Part shown: positions 10,551-21,141 of the stretch, piece after piece
Numbering within the stretch: position 1 is the stretch's first letter
How the letters are laid out: every line of letters starts with the position of its first letter
Source of the DNA: Candidatus Poribacteria bacterium
Lineage (GTDB): Bacteria; Poribacteria; WGA-4E; GCA-2687025
DNA: 64,000 nucleotides
Assembly: GCA_028818695.1 (NCBI GenBank)
Contig: JAPPNK010000015.1
Location: 174,289-238,288, forward strand
Direction: 5' to 3'
The notes under the pieces: generated by a model
Seen by the model: only the letters and a program-made list of their open reading frames with translations
What the model was told of the DNA's origin: nothing
The model's database searches: none
Translations under genes and position numbers: made by a program

Positions 10551-11186
10551 ATGAGCATCGGCTTGATCGGTACCAAAATTGGCATGACGCGCGTGTTTGA
10601 CGAGACGGGGATTTCCGTGGGCGTTACGGTTATCCAGGCAGGTCCCTGTCCCGTCGCGCAGGTGAAGACGCCTGAGCGCGACTCGTATTCCGCCGTTCAG
10701 CTCGGCTACGGCTCCCGCAAGCGTCCGAACCGTCCAACGCGCGGGCATTTTGAAAAATCAGGCGCGGAGCCGACGCGCGCGCTGCGCGAATTTCGCATTG
10801 ACGATCCGTCCGAATACGCGGTCGGAGACCTGATTCGCGTCGAGGATCTGTTCGCTTCAGGCGAATATGTGGATGTGAGCGGCGTCTCAAAGGGGCGCGG
10901 GTTTGCGGGCGTTGTGAAGCGCTGGGGCTTTGCCGGACAGAAAGCGAGCCACGGCGCGGAGAAAAATCACCGCCGACCCGGCTCTATCGGCTGCAGCGCG
11001 ACGCCTTCCCGCGTTGTGAAAGGGCGCAAAATGCCCGGACGCATGGGCGGCGAGCGCAAGACGGTCCAGAACCTAAAGGTGATCCAGACGGACGCCGAGA
11101 ACAACTTGATTGTGGTGAAGGGCGCGGCGCCCGGACCGAACGGCGGCTTTGTGATTGTGCGCAAGGCGGCGAAACGGTCCAGCTAG
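10551..11186 (+). CDS. rplC: 50S ribosomal protein L3
   Basis: 211 residues. One of the first proteins in 50S assembly; its loop reaches the peptidyl transferase region. The sequence has [15 protein letters not shown] at the N-terminus and the conserved central loop [30 protein letters not shown], then [15 protein letters not shown]. It starts 11 bases after rpsJ. Confidence 0.98.
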   Translation: MSIGLIGTKIGMTRVFDETGISVGVTVIQAGPCPVAQVKTPERDSYSAVQLGYGSRKRPNRPTRGHFEKSGAEPTRALREFRIDDPSEYAVGDLIRVEDLFASGEYVDVSGVSKGRGFAGVVKRWGFAGQKASHGAEKNHRRPGSIGCSATPSRVVKGRKMPGRMGGERKTVQNLKVIQTDAENNLIVVKGAAPGPNGGFVIVRKAAKRSS

Positions 11187-11206
11187 CAGAGGAAAGACGT
11201 CCCAAG

Positions 11207-12034
11207 ATGGAATTGCGGATAGTAGATCAATCAGGCGCGGACGCAGGATCGGTGGCGGCGCCCGCTCTCTTGGCGGAGGGCGAGATTCACATGGCGGCGC
11301 TGCATCAGGTTGTGAACGCTTATTTGGCAAATAAGCGCAGCGGCACATCGAAGGTGAAGACGCGCAGCGAAGTGCGCGGAAGCGGACGCAAAATGTTCCG
11401 CCAAAAAGGGCTCGGCAGAGCGCGTATGGGCGACCGGCAGTCTCCCATACGGGTCGGCGGCGGAATCATCTTCGGACCGACGCCGCGCAGCTACCGCCAG
11501 AAGACTCCCCGAAAGATGAAACAGCTCGCGCTGCTCTCGGCTCTGCGCGATAAGCTGCAGAGCGGAGGAATCAAACTGGTCGAATCGTTCCCAGAGAACG
11601 GAGAGGTTCCAAAGACAAAGCGCGTCGTCTCTCTTTTGAAAAGCGTCGGCGTCAACCGGGAGAAGACGCTGTTGGTGACCGCCGAGAGCAACCCATGGCT
11701 GCTCATTTCGTCCCGAAATGTGCCGTATGTTGAAGCGGCGTTGAGCAGTCAGATACATCCGTATCAGATACTGACGCGCGACACGCTCATCTTTTCGGTG
11801 GAGGCTTGGGAAGCGCTGCTCTCCCGCTTGGGCGTGGAGGATGCGCCGGCGATAAAGCCTCCCTCTGAGGCGCAGGAAACGCCTGTTGAAGAATCTCCAG
11901 CTGAAGAGGCGGTTGAAGAAACGCCGGCGGAGCAGGAGCCTGTTGAAGAAGCTCCAGCGGAATCCGAAGAGGCGGAGCAGGAGGCGCCTGAAGAAGAGCG
12001 CAAAAACGATGAAGAAGAATCGGAGGCGCCCTGA
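11207..12034 (+). CDS. rplD: 50S ribosomal protein L4 with long acidic C-terminal tail
   Basis: 275 residues, against about 205-210 normally. Residues 1-210 are a standard L4, including the tunnel loop around SEVRGSGRKMFRQKGLGRAR, which lines the exit tunnel. Residues about 212-275 are an added tail made almost only of Glu, Pro, Ala, Val and Ser in PVEESPAEE-like repeats, strongly negative. In E. coli L4 also represses its own operon; whether that applies here is unknown. The stop TGA overlaps the rplW ATG (TGATG). Confidence 0.96.
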   Translation: MELRIVDQSGADAGSVAAPALLAEGEIHMAALHQVVNAYLANKRSGTSKVKTRSEVRGSGRKMFRQKGLGRARMGDRQSPIRVGGGIIFGPTPRSYRQKTPRKMKQLALLSALRDKLQSGGIKLVESFPENGEVPKTKRVVSLLKSVGVNREKTLLVTAESNPWLLISSRNVPYVEAALSSQIHPYQILTRDTLIFSVEAWEALLSRLGVEDAPAIKPPSEAQETPVEESPAEEAVEETPAEQEPVEEAPAESEEAEQEAPEEERKNDEEESEAP

Positions 12035-12384
12035 TGGCGATGGACCCCTATAAGGTTTTTCAGCGTCCGCTGATGACCGAAAAATCGACGATACAAAAAG
12101 ACAAATACCGCGAACGCTTGGGCGCCGAATCCTATGTGAAATACACATTGGAGGTGGATATGAGGGCGACGAAGCAGGATATTCGCCGCGCCATCGAGAC
12201 GCTGTTCCCCGAAACGGAGGGACAGATTATCAAGATCAACACGATGCGCAAGCAGGGAAAGCGGCGCGATTCGGGACGTTTGAGCCGCTTCCGCCGCTTT
12301 CGGCCGGGACGCTCAGCCGGGCAAAAAAAAGCGATCGTGACGCTGCGCGGCAACGTTACGATAACGCAATTTGAAGGAGCGTGA
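12034..12384 (+). CDS. rplW: 50S ribosomal protein L23
   Basis: 116 residues. Sits at the tunnel exit, where trigger factor and SRP dock. It has [14 protein letters not shown] near the start and the basic loop [19 protein letters not shown]. The start is ATG 12034, which overlaps the rplD stop; a second in-frame ATG at 12040 is possible. The end overlaps the rplB start region. Confidence 0.95.
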   Translation: MAMDPYKVFQRPLMTEKSTIQKDKYRERLGAESYVKYTLEVDMRATKQDIRRAIETLFPETEGQIIKINTMRKQGKRRDSGRLSRFRRFRPGRSAGQKKAIVTLRGNVTITQFEGA

Positions 12385-12386
12385 TG

Positions 12387-13244
12387 ATGGCAAAGAAGCA
12401 CCGCCCCTATACGCCGTCGCGCCGTTTTATGACGACCTCCGAGTTTTCGGAGATCACCGCCTCAAAGCCGAAGAAGTCGCTCACGAGCGGCAAAAAACGC
12501 ATCAGCGGGCGCAATTCGAAGGGGCGCATCACAATGCGTCGGCGCGGAGGCGGACATAAACGCCGATACCGCGTCATCGATTTCAAGCGGAACAAGACAG
12601 GCATGCCGGCGTCGGTCGTCTCCATCGAATACGATCCGAACCGTTCGGCGCGGATTGCGCTGGTGCGGTATGAGGACGGCGAGGAGCGGTACATCTTGGC
12701 GCCACATGGTTTGAAGGTCGGCGATTCTGTCCAGTCGGGTCCGGGCGCCGGCTTCAATGTCGGCAACGCGATGCCTCTGGAGAACATGCCGCTCGGCAGC
12801 GTGATCCACAACATCGAAATGCGTCCTGGGAAGGGCGGTCAACTGGCGCGCAGCGCGGGCGGATTCGCTCGCCTCATGGCGCGGGAGGGCAGATATGCGA
12901 CGATCCTGCTGCCGTCCGGCGAACAGCGCATGGTGCTGTCGCGCTGCGTTGCGACGCTGGGACAGGTTGGAAACATTGACCATGAGAATGTGGTGATCGG
13001 AAAGGCGGGCCGCTCGCGCTGGCTTGGACGGCGCCCGAAGGTGCGCGGCGTAGCGATGAACCCTGTCGACCATCCGCACGGCGGAGGCGAAGGGAAAAGC
13101 TCCGGCGGCGGCAGCTCCGGCGGCGGCGACCACAAGAGCCGGCATCCGGTCACGCCGTGGGGCGTCCCGACGAAGGGGCGCAAGACGCGGAAGAAAAACA
13201 AAGCGTCGAGTCGATTGATTTTGTCGCGTCGGAAGAAGCGTTAG
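12387..13244 (+). CDS. rplB: 50S ribosomal protein L2
   Basis: 285 residues. A core 50S protein near the peptidyl transferase centre. It begins [17 protein letters not shown], and the essential-His motif is present as [14 protein letters not shown] Gly/Ser-rich insertion [19 protein letters not shown] follows. The start at 12387 is chosen because GGAG at 12376-12379 is 7 bases away and the protein then opens with the family's MA-K-x-P pattern; ATG 12384 and GTG 12381 are alternatives. Confidence 0.97.
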   Translation: MAKKHRPYTPSRRFMTTSEFSEITASKPKKSLTSGKKRISGRNSKGRITMRRRGGGHKRRYRVIDFKRNKTGMPASVVSIEYDPNRSARIALVRYEDGEERYILAPHGLKVGDSVQSGPGAGFNVGNAMPLENMPLGSVIHNIEMRPGKGGQLARSAGGFARLMAREGRYATILLPSGEQRMVLSRCVATLGQVGNIDHENVVIGKAGRSRWLGRRPKVRGVAMNPVDHPHGGGEGKSSGGGSSGGGDHKSRHPVTPWGVPTKGRKTRKKNKASSRLILSRRKKR

Positions 13245-13258
13245 CAAGGAGTGTTGCG

Positions 13259-13537
13259 ATGGCGCGTTCATTGAAAAAAGGCCCCTATGTGGAGCCGAAA
13301 CTGCTTAAAAAAGTGCAGAAGATGGAAGAAGCGGGCGAGCGGGGCAGGGTGATACGCACCTATTCGCGCCGCTCCACCATTCTGCCTGAGTTTGTGGGTC
13401 ATACCTTTTCGGTTTATAACGGGAAAAAGTTTTGGCCCGTGTTTATTTTAGAATCGATGGTCGGCCATAAGCTGGGAGAGTTTTCTCCGACGCGGACATA
13501 CCGTGGGCTTCGGCTGACCAGCGGAACAAGCGGATAG
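13259..13537 (+). CDS. rpsS: 30S ribosomal protein S19
   Basis: 92 residues, typical. Located in the 30S head with S13. The sequence [19 protein letters not shown] and [20 protein letters not shown] are hallmarks. ATG 13259 has AAGGAG just upstream; the longer open frame that extends back into rplB is not coding. Confidence 0.97.
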   Translation: MARSLKKGPYVEPKLLKKVQKMEEAGERGRVIRTYSRRSTILPEFVGHTFSVYNGKKFWPVFILESMVGHKLGEFSPTRTYRGLRLTSGTSG

Positions 13538-13548
13538 GGAGCGCTGGA

Positions 13549-13908
13549 ATGAGCGCGCGAGCGATACATCGAAACGCGCCTGTTTCCCCGCGTAAAGCGC
13601 GGTTGGTGGCGGATATGATTCGCCGCAAAAAAGTGGAAGAGGCGCAGGATATATTAGAGTTCAATCCGCAGCGCGCGGCTTATCTTATAGGCCGTCTCTT
13701 GCGTTCCGCGGCAGCGAACGCCGCCGAGTTGAACGCAAACGACAATTGGCGCGGCGGAGAGGATCTGGATGAGAGCAATTTATATGTGAAACGGATCGTT
13801 GTTGACGACGGTCTGCGCTTCAAGCGCATGCGGCCGCGCGCGCGCGGGATGGCGTACGGCATCTTGCGCCGGCGGTGTCATATCACCTTGGAACTGGACG
13901 ATCGATAG
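13549..13908 (+). CDS. rplV: 50S ribosomal protein L22
   Basis: 119 residues. Its long beta hairpin lines the exit tunnel and helps form the macrolide-sensitive constriction. Matches include HRNAPVSPRKARLVADMIR and the hairpin FKRMRPRARGMAYGILRRRC. It starts 11 bases after rpsS and ends 10 bases before rpsC. Confidence 0.97.
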   Translation: MSARAIHRNAPVSPRKARLVADMIRRKKVEEAQDILEFNPQRAAYLIGRLLRSAAANAAELNANDNWRGGEDLDESNLYVKRIVVDDGLRFKRMRPRARGMAYGILRRRCHITLELDDR

Positions 13909-13918
13909 GAGTAGTTTT

Positions 13919-14680
13919 TTGGGTCAAAAGACGCATCCGCGCGGTTTACGGCTAGGCATCATACAGACATGGGACGCGCAGTGGTTTCCGAAACGCAAGA
14001 GCGATTACGCGGAATGGCTGCAGGAAGACATTGAAATCGAGAAGTTTATTCGTCAACGCATGGCGCGGGCGGCGATCGCGCGGGTGCGCGTTGAACGCTG
14101 GGACGAGGAGCGGTTCAAGATCCATGTGCATACGGCGCGCCCGGGCATCGTCATCGGGCGCCGAGGCGCAGATATTGAGAAGCTTCAGGAGGAGCTGGCG
14201 AAGAAGATCGGCAAGCCCTCCAAGATCGAAATACAGGAGATACGGCAGCCCGACCTGGAAGCGTATCTTGTGGCGGAGGGCGTCGCCGCGCAATTGGAGC
14301 GCCGCGCGCGTTACAGGGACGCGATGAAGCGCGCCGTCCAAAATTCGATGCGTTCTGGCGCTCAGGGCTGCAAGATCATGGTGAGCGGGCGTCTGGGCGG
14401 CAATGAGATTGCAAACTCGCATTACGAGATTCAGGGCAGAGTTCCGCTGCATACGCTCCGCGCCGACATTGATTACGGGTTTGCGGAGGCGAAGACGACC
14501 TACGGCGTCATCGGCGTCAAGGCGTGGATCTTCCGCGGCGAGGTGATTTCGGGCTTTGTCGGTCAGGACGACCTGCAGATGTTGAAAGCCCGTTCAGGTT
14601 TGGATTCGACGCCCCGCGGAACGCGCAGAAATCAAGACCGCGGGCGCGTGGGTTTTGGCAGACAGGGACGTTCGAGATGA
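13919..14680 (+). CDS. rpsC: 30S ribosomal protein S3
   Basis: 253 residues. Forms part of the mRNA entry channel. The KH domain carries VHTARPGIVIGRRGADIEKL, and the C-terminal part includes GCKIMVSGRLGGNEIA. The protein opens MGQKTHPRGLRLG from a TTG at 13919, with GGAG at 13908-13911; no ATG lies nearby. The conserved GQKxHP opening supports this start. Confidence 0.96.
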   Translation: MGQKTHPRGLRLGIIQTWDAQWFPKRKSDYAEWLQEDIEIEKFIRQRMARAAIARVRVERWDEERFKIHVHTARPGIVIGRRGADIEKLQEELAKKIGKPSKIEIQEIRQPDLEAYLVAEGVAAQLERRARYRDAMKRAVQNSMRSGAQGCKIMVSGRLGGNEIANSHYEIQGRVPLHTLRADIDYGFAEAKTTYGVIGVKAWIFRGEVISGFVGQDDLQMLKARSGLDSTPRGTRRNQDRGRVGFGRQGRSR

Positions 14681-14693
14681 GAGGCTCTAACAA

Positions 14694-15113
14694 ATGTTGA
14701 TGCCGAAACGGACAAAGTATCGTAAGTTGCGCCGCGGTCGTATGAAAGGCGTCGCCTCGCGCGGCAATAAGGTCGCCTTTGGCGAATACGGCTTGCAGGC
14801 TCTGGAGCCTGGGCGCATTTCCAACCGGCAAATTGAGTCCGGCCGTATTGCGATCACGCGGCATGTGCGGCGCGGCGGAAAGGTCTGGATCAAAATCTTT
14901 CCCGACAGGCCCGTCTGGAAAAAGCCGCTTGAGGTGCGTATGGGCAAGGGGAAAGGCTCGCTGGAAGGCTGGGTCGCCGTCGTTCAGCCGGGGCGCATCC
15001 TGTATGAGCTGGCAGGCGTGCCGGAGGATGTCGCCCGCGTCGCAATGACGCGCGCCAAGCATAAACTGCCCATCAAAACGCGGTTTGTGCGCCGCGGATT
15101 TGGAGGTCAGTAA
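14694..15113 (+). CDS. rplP: 50S ribosomal protein L16
   Basis: 139 residues, family length. Helps place tRNA in the A site. Begins [19 protein letters not shown], with [19 protein letters not shown] and [19 protein letters not shown] typical of the family. It starts 13 bases after rpsC and is followed 1 base later by the rpmC ATG. Confidence 0.97.
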   Translation: MLMPKRTKYRKLRRGRMKGVASRGNKVAFGEYGLQALEPGRISNRQIESGRIAITRHVRRGGKVWIKIFPDRPVWKKPLEVRMGKGKGSLEGWVAVVQPGRILYELAGVPEDVARVAMTRAKHKLPIKTRFVRRGFGGQ

Positions 15114-15114
15114 G

Positions 15115-15546
15115 ATGAGAATATCCGCAGACGAGATCGGCGCCGACTCCATTGACGAATTGCGCGAGCGGACGCCCGCCGAATTAAAAGAAAACCTGCA
15201 GACGCTGCGCCGCCTAAGGGTTGACCTGCGGTTTCAAACGGTGTACGGACAGGTCGAAAACACGCGCAGAATGGGAGACGCCCGGCGCAATACGGCGCGC
15301 ATCTTGACCGTTCTGCGCGAGAAGCAGATACAGAGCTTCTTGATGAGCGATCCTGACGTACAAGAAGGCTTGAACGAGGGCAGATACCATTTTTCAGCCG
15401 GCAAGCAGGACCCCAAGTCCGCAATCGGAATAGACGACATCTCCGGCAACGACGCGCGCTCCGTCACGTTGGCGATGCGGCTGTGGGCGTCGCTGCGCAA
15501 GGATCCGTCCTTTTTTGAACGGACGCGGCAGTTGCCGAAGGTGTGA
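15115..15546 (+). CDS. rpmC: 50S ribosomal protein L29 with unusual C-terminal extension
   Basis: 143 residues, about twice the normal 60-70. Residues 1-73 are a regular L29 helical hairpin (ELRERTPAELKENLQTL, GQVENTRRMGDARRNTARIL). From about 74 to 143 there is an added segment with no resemblance I can name; it contains YHFSAGKQDPKSAIGIDDIS and a C-terminal amphipathic stretch LAMRLWASLRKDPSFFERTR. L29 lies beside L23 at the tunnel exit, so the addition may contact nascent chains or factors there; that is inference. The start is ATG 15115, one base after the rplP stop. Confidence 0.92.
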   Translation: MRISADEIGADSIDELRERTPAELKENLQTLRRLRVDLRFQTVYGQVENTRRMGDARRNTARILTVLREKQIQSFLMSDPDVQEGLNEGRYHFSAGKQDPKSAIGIDDISGNDARSVTLAMRLWASLRKDPSFFERTRQLPKV

Positions 15547-15579
15547 GCGCGTATTTGATTTTGAAAAGCGGAGAAAAAG

Positions 15580-15843
15580 ATGAGCGGCATTGAGCGAGGC
15601 AACCGCAAAACCCGATCGGGCGTCGTGGTGAGCGACAAGATGGATAAGACCGTTTCGGTGCTGGTGGAGCGGGCGTTTCCGCATCCGGTATATGGAAAGA
15701 TTGTGCGCCGCTCCAAGCGGTATCTTGCCCATGACGAGCGCAATGAGGCGAACGCGGGCGATCGGGTGCTGTTGATGGAGACGCGCCCGTTGAGCCGCCG
15801 CAAGCGCTGGCGGGTGGCGGCTGTCTTAGAGCGGGCGCAGTGA
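15580..15843 (+). CDS. rpsQ: 30S ribosomal protein S17
   Basis: 87 residues, OB-fold protein of the 30S body. [20 protein letters not shown] and [19 protein letters not shown] are the family signatures. It begins 33 bases after rpmC, in the usual L29-S17-L14 order. Confidence 0.97.
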   Translation: MSGIERGNRKTRSGVVVSDKMDKTVSVLVERAFPHPVYGKIVRRSKRYLAHDERNEANAGDRVLLMETRPLSRRKRWRVAAVLERAQ

Positions 15844-15872
15844 TTATTTGAAGCGATTTTAAGGACAGGGCG

Positions 15873-16247
15873 ATGATTCAACGCGAAACATACTTACAGG
15901 TCGCAGACAACAGCGGCGCCAAAAAGATCATGTGTATCGGCATTTTAGGCGGAACGCGCCGCCGTTACGCCCGAGTGGGCGACATTATCCGCGCAACCGT
16001 GAAGGAAGCGGCGCCGGACAGCAAGATCAAGAAAGGCGAGGTGGTGAGCGCGGTCGTGGTGCGAACTGCGAAAGAGTACCGGCGCCCGGACGGATCGTAT
16101 ATCAAATTTGACCAGAACGCGGCGGCGATCATCGACCCGGAGGACGACAACAAGCCGCTCGGCTCGCGCATCTTTGGTCCGGTGGCGCGGGAGCTGCGGG
16201 AACGCGATTTTATGCGCATCGTATCGCTTGCGCCGGAGGTGTTTTAG
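15873..16247 (+). CDS. rplN: 50S ribosomal protein L14
   Basis: 124 residues. Forms an intersubunit bridge and is the docking point of the silencing factor RsfS. Typical sequence: [44 protein letters not shown] and [20 protein letters not shown]. First gene of the spc block. Confidence 0.98.
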   Translation: MIQRETYLQVADNSGAKKIMCIGILGGTRRRYARVGDIIRATVKEAAPDSKIKKGEVVSAVVVRTAKEYRRPDGSYIKFDQNAAAIIDPEDDNKPLGSRIFGPVARELRERDFMRIVSLAPEVF

Positions 16248-16260
16248 AAAGGAAGGACGG

Positions 16261-16518
16261 ATGCCGAAACGGAAGCGTATGAAGTTTCGCGTCAAAGTGG
16301 GCGACCTGGTAAAGGTTGTCAGCGGCGACTGGATCGACGTTCAAGGGACGGTGACGGAGGTGGACCGCGTTCGCGGGCGCGTCGTCGTCGATGGAGTCAA
16401 TCTAAAGACGAAGCATATGCGTCCCAATCAGCGGTTCCCCGAAGGGGGAATTGTGGAGCGCGAGGCTTCGATACATATATCCAATGTTCGGGTGATTGAA
16501 GAAGCGGCCGATTCGTAA
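16261..16518 (+). CDS. rplX: 50S ribosomal protein L24
   Basis: 85 residues from ATG 16261, with AAAGGAAGG upstream. An early 50S assembly protein with a KOW motif: VGDLVKVVSGDWIDVQGTV. The family core VVVDGVNLKTKHMRP follows. A later Met (16279) is a possible alternative start. The long upstream extension of the same frame overlaps rplN and is not coding. Confidence 0.95.
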   Translation: MPKRKRMKFRVKVGDLVKVVSGDWIDVQGTVTEVDRVRGRVVVDGVNLKTKHMRPNQRFPEGGIVEREASIHISNVRVIEEAADS

Positions 16519-16524
16519 GGAGCG

Positions 16525-17106
16525 ATGATGGACAATTTGACGCGGGAACTCTATGAACGCGAGGCGGGAGCCGCTTTAAAAGAGCGGTTCGGCCTCCATA
16601 ACCCGATGCAGATACCTCGTTTAGACAAGATCGTTCTCAGCATGGGTCTCGGAGCGGCAGGCGCCGCCGGGGGCAATTCAGCCTTGATCGATTATGCGAT
16701 GAACGATATGGCGAAGATCACTGGGCAGCGGCCGTCGCCGAGAGCGGCGCGCAAACATGTTTCTAATTTCAAGATACGCGCGGGCGCTCGCATCGGATGT
16801 ATGGTGACGCTGCGCCGTCAACGTATGTATGCGTTTTACCATCGGCTGGTGAAGATCGCGCTTCCGCAGATACGCGACTTTCGCGGCGTGAATCCAAACT
16901 CGTTTGACGGGCGCGGAAACTATGCGATGGGCTTAACAGAGCAGATTATTTTTCCGGAGATCTCATATGACGATATGGAGCAGACGCTCGGTATGAACAT
17001 CGTCATCGCAACGACAGCCTCAACCGACGAGCATGCGCGGGAGCTGCTTCGGCTTCTCGGCATGCCGTTTCGAGACGACATTTCACAAACAGGCAGGGAG
17101 ATATGA
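16525..17106 (+). CDS. rplE: 50S ribosomal protein L5
   Basis: 193 residues. Binds 5S rRNA and contacts the 30S head. It contains [39 protein letters not shown] and [20 protein letters not shown]. The C-terminus is about 10 residues longer than average. The end overlaps rpsN by ATGA. Confidence 0.97.
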   Translation: MMDNLTRELYEREAGAALKERFGLHNPMQIPRLDKIVLSMGLGAAGAAGGNSALIDYAMNDMAKITGQRPSPRAARKHVSNFKIRAGARIGCMVTLRRQRMYAFYHRLVKIALPQIRDFRGVNPNSFDGRGNYAMGLTEQIIFPEISYDDMEQTLGMNIVIATTASTDEHARELLRLLGMPFRDDISQTGREI

Positions 17107-17288
17107 CACGAAAAGCGTTGTTGGAGAAATCGAAGCGAACGCCGAAGTTTTCGACGCGGAAGCGGAATCGCTGCGGGCAGTGCGGCCGCGCGCGCGGATA
17201 TATGCGTCAGTTTGGCTTGTGCCGGATCTGTTTTCGTCTGCTGGCGCGCGAGGGCCGCATTCCAGGCGTTGTCAAAGCGAGTTGGTGA
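17103..17288 (+). CDS. rpsN: 30S ribosomal protein S14, zinc-binding type
   Basis: 61 residues, the short zinc-containing form (type Z). Cys24, Cys27, Cys40 and Cys43 form the CxxC...CxxC zinc site in [20 protein letters not shown]. The gene starts on the rplE stop (ATGA overlap). The non-zinc paralogue that many bacteria keep for zinc limitation is not in this window. Confidence 0.97.
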   Translation: MTRKALLEKSKRTPKFSTRKRNRCGQCGRARGYMRQFGLCRICFRLLAREGRIPGVVKASW

Positions 17289-17297
17289 GGTAAGCGC

Positions 17298-17696
17298 ATG
17301 TCAATGACCGATCCATTGGCGGATATGTTGACGCGGATACGCAATGCGGCGATGCGCCGCAAAGCCAGCGTGGACGCGCCCGCATCGAATCTGCATGAGG
17401 CGGTGGCGCGCATTCTGATTGAAGAGGGGTATATCCGCGACTACCGCCGTTTGGAGGACAACAAGCAGGGAATGCTGACGATCTATCTCAAATACGGCGA
17501 GAATCGCGAGCCTGTCATTGTCGGGCTAAAACGGGTGAGCAGCCCTGGTCGGCGCGTATATGCGAGCGCGCGCAAGATGCCGCGCGTGTTGAACGGCTTA
17601 GGCTCGGCGATTGTGTCGACCTCGCAAGGCGTCTTGACCGGCAGGGAGTGCGCCCGGCGCGGCGTCGGCGGCGAGGTGCTGTGTTATGTATGGTGA
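17298..17696 (+). CDS. rpsH: 30S ribosomal protein S8
   Basis: 132 residues. Binds the centre of 16S rRNA and in E. coli represses the spc operon. The family pattern is clear: [39 protein letters not shown] and [20 protein letters not shown]. Met 17304 is an alternative start. Confidence 0.97.
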   Translation: MSMTDPLADMLTRIRNAAMRRKASVDAPASNLHEAVARILIEEGYIRDYRRLEDNKQGMLTIYLKYGENREPVIVGLKRVSSPGRRVYASARKMPRVLNGLGSAIVSTSQGVLTGRECARRGVGGEVLCYVW

Positions 17697-17720
17697 ACCG
17701 ATAGACGAAGGGAAGAGCGC

Positions 17721-18293
17721 ATGTCGCGGATAGGACAGCTCCCAGTGCAGATTCCGTCGGGCGTGACGGTGACGATCGGCAATGCAGCCGTCGCGGTGAA
17801 AGGACCGAAAGGCGCGTTGGAGATGCCGACGAATCCTTATACGGAGGTGACGCAGGAGAGCGGCGAATTGCGGGTGACGAGACCGTCCAATTCGCGCCGT
17901 CACCGCTCCATGCATGGTCTAACTCGGACGCTGATTGCGAACATGGTGGAGGGCGTTTCGAAAGGTTTTGAAAAACGCCTGCAGCTGGTCGGTCAGGGTT
18001 ACCGCGCCCAGGCGCAGGGACGCAATTTACAGCTGACGGTCGGCTTTTCGCATGTGGTGAATTATACGGTTCCAGAGGGGGCTTCGGTGACGGTCGGAGA
18101 ATCGGGATCCATGACGGTTGGAAACAGTTCGGTGCCGTTCATTCCAATTGTGGTGTCGGGCATCGACAAGCAGTTTGTGGGAGAGACCGCCGCGGCGATA
18201 CGGCGCATCAAAAAGCCGGAGCCGTACACGCCTTCAAAAGGCATTCGTTATGAAGGCGAAGCGGTGCGCAACTTGGCGAAGAAGCAGTCCTAA
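17721..18293 (+). CDS. rplF: 50S ribosomal protein L6
   Basis: 190 residues, slightly longer than average. Located at the factor-binding region of the 50S. Typical sequence: MSRIGQLPVQIPSGV, GLTRTLIANMVEGVSKGFEK and KKPEPYTPSKGIRYEGE. A clear ribosome-binding site (GAAGGGAAGAG) lies upstream. Confidence 0.97.
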   Translation: MSRIGQLPVQIPSGVTVTIGNAAVAVKGPKGALEMPTNPYTEVTQESGELRVTRPSNSRRHRSMHGLTRTLIANMVEGVSKGFEKRLQLVGQGYRAQAQGRNLQLTVGFSHVVNYTVPEGASVTVGESGSMTVGNSSVPFIPIVVSGIDKQFVGETAAAIRRIKKPEPYTPSKGIRYEGEAVRNLAKKQS

Positions 18294-18311
18294 TTTAAAG
18301 GAGTATGGAGA

Positions 18312-18740
18312 GTGAGAAATACGGGGCGGCTGCGGAGAGAGGCGCGTATTCGTCGCCACCGCAGAATACGTCGAAAAATTAGCGGAACCGCGGACGCGCC
18401 GCGCCTGTCGGTGTTTCGTTCGTCGCGGCATATATATGCGCAGTTGATCGACGATGAGCGCGGGGAGACTTTGGCGGCGTCGTCAACGGTGGCGCAGGAT
18501 GTGCGCGACTCGGTGGAATCGACCGGCACCGTGGCGGCCGCGGCGGAAGTCGGAAAGAGGCTCGCGGAGCTAGCTGCGTCCAAAGGCATTGAGCGCGCCC
18601 ATTTTGACCGCGGCGGGTTCCAATACCATGGACGGGTGCGCGCTTTGGCAGAAGCGGCGCGTGAAGCGGGGCTGGACCTCGGAAGATCGCGCGAGCCGAA
18701 GCGGCTGCGCAGAGACGAAAGCGGCAATGAAGGCGCATAG
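18312..18740 (+). CDS. rplR: 50S ribosomal protein L18
   Basis: 142 residues, about 20 more than usual because of a charged C-terminal tail after the family core. Binds 5S rRNA with L5. [20 protein letters not shown] and [20 protein letters not shown] are diagnostic. The start is GTG 18312, with GGAG at 18300-18303. Confidence 0.95.
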   Translation: MRNTGRLRREARIRRHRRIRRKISGTADAPRLSVFRSSRHIYAQLIDDERGETLAASSTVAQDVRDSVESTGTVAAAAEVGKRLAELAASKGIERAHFDRGGFQYHGRVRALAEAAREAGLDLGRSREPKRLRRDESGNEGA

Positions 18741-18758
18741 CGGGCAAGGAGAACGGAT

Positions 18759-19316
18759 ATGAGACAGAACAATCGGCGCGACAGGCGAGACCGCCGAAGC
18801 AATTTTGAGGAAGAAGACGACGGTTTTGAAGAGAAAACGGTGCATGTGAACCGCGTCACGCGCGTGCGCAAAGGCGGAAAGCGTCTGCGTTACAACGCGC
18901 TGACCGTCGTCGGCAATAAGAACGGGATGGTCGGGCTAGGGTTTGGCAAAGCAAACGAGGTGATGGAGGCGCGCCGCAAGAGTTTTCAAGACGCGCGAAA
19001 GAACCTGTTTAAGGTGCCGATTATCAAAGGCACGCTTCCCCATAGCATTGTCGGCGTCGCCGGTTCGACGCGGGTGGTGATGCGTCCGGCGTCGCCGGGG
19101 ACAGGCGTCGTGGCGGGCAGTTCGCCGCGGTATATTTTTGAAGCGGCGGGCGTTCAGGATGTGCTGAGCAAGATCATCGGCTCCCGCAATAAGATCAACG
19201 CTGCGCACGCGACCATCAACGGGTTGAAGCGAATGCGCAACGCCGAAACGATCGCCAAACTGCGCCATAGAAGCGTGGGTAAGATATTAGGAACCGAGTC
19301 GGACGACGAAAGCTAG
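18759..19316 (+). CDS. rpsE: 30S ribosomal protein S5
   Basis: 185 residues. Acts in translational accuracy and forms the mRNA entry site with S3 and S4. An extra charged N-terminus (Arg/Asp/Glu-rich, residues 1-28) precedes the core VHVNRVTRVRKGGKRLRYNA, which keeps the Lys-Gly-Gly loop next to the spectinomycin site. The C-terminal domain has PIIKGTLPHSIVGVAG and RPASPGTGVVAGSSPRYIFE. Confidence 0.97.
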   Translation: MRQNNRRDRRDRRSNFEEEDDGFEEKTVHVNRVTRVRKGGKRLRYNALTVVGNKNGMVGLGFGKANEVMEARRKSFQDARKNLFKVPIIKGTLPHSIVGVAGSTRVVMRPASPGTGVVAGSSPRYIFEAAGVQDVLSKIIGSRNKINAAHATINGLKRMRNAETIAKLRHRSVGKILGTESDDES

Positions 19317-19333
19317 CAGATAGGAGAGGCTGA

Positions 19334-19776
19334 ATGCAGGCGCATGAATTGAAGTCGCCGCGAGGCTCCAAGCGCAAACGTAAGCGCGTCGGCCGAGGGG
19401 ACGGTTCAGGATACGGAACGACAGCGGGGCGCGGCACGAAGGGGCAGCGTTCCCGTTCAGGCGGACGCACGCGCCCGTTTTTTGAGGGCGGTCAGATGCC
19501 GCTGTTTCGCCGCTTGCCAAAGCGCGGTTTCAAGCCGTTTCGTCGAGTGCGTTATGCGGTGGTGAACCTTCATGGTCTTGAACAGACGTTTGAGCAGGGG
19601 TCGGCGGTCGGGCCGCCCGAATTGTATCAGGCGCGGTTGATTAGCCGCAAGAAAGGGCTTGTCAAGATACTCGGAACCGGTACCTTGACGAAGCCTTTGA
19701 CGGTGCGGGCGCATAAATTCTCGGCGGCGGCGGCGGCCGCTATCGAGTCGGCAGGAGGAAAAGTCGAGGTGATCCT

Positions 19777-19780
<4 letters not shown>
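19334..19780 (+). CDS. rplO: 50S ribosomal protein L15
   Basis: 148 residues, normal. A late 50S assembly protein. LKSPRGSKRKRKRVGRGDGS, GQRSRSGGRTRPFFEGGQMP and FRRLPKRGF are typical. rpmD (L30), usually between rpsE and rplO, is absent: only 17 bases separate them. The stop overlaps the secY GTG (GTGA). Confidence 0.97.
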
Positions 19781-21129
<1,349 letters not shown>

Positions 21130-21141
21130 AGGACGCAGCGC

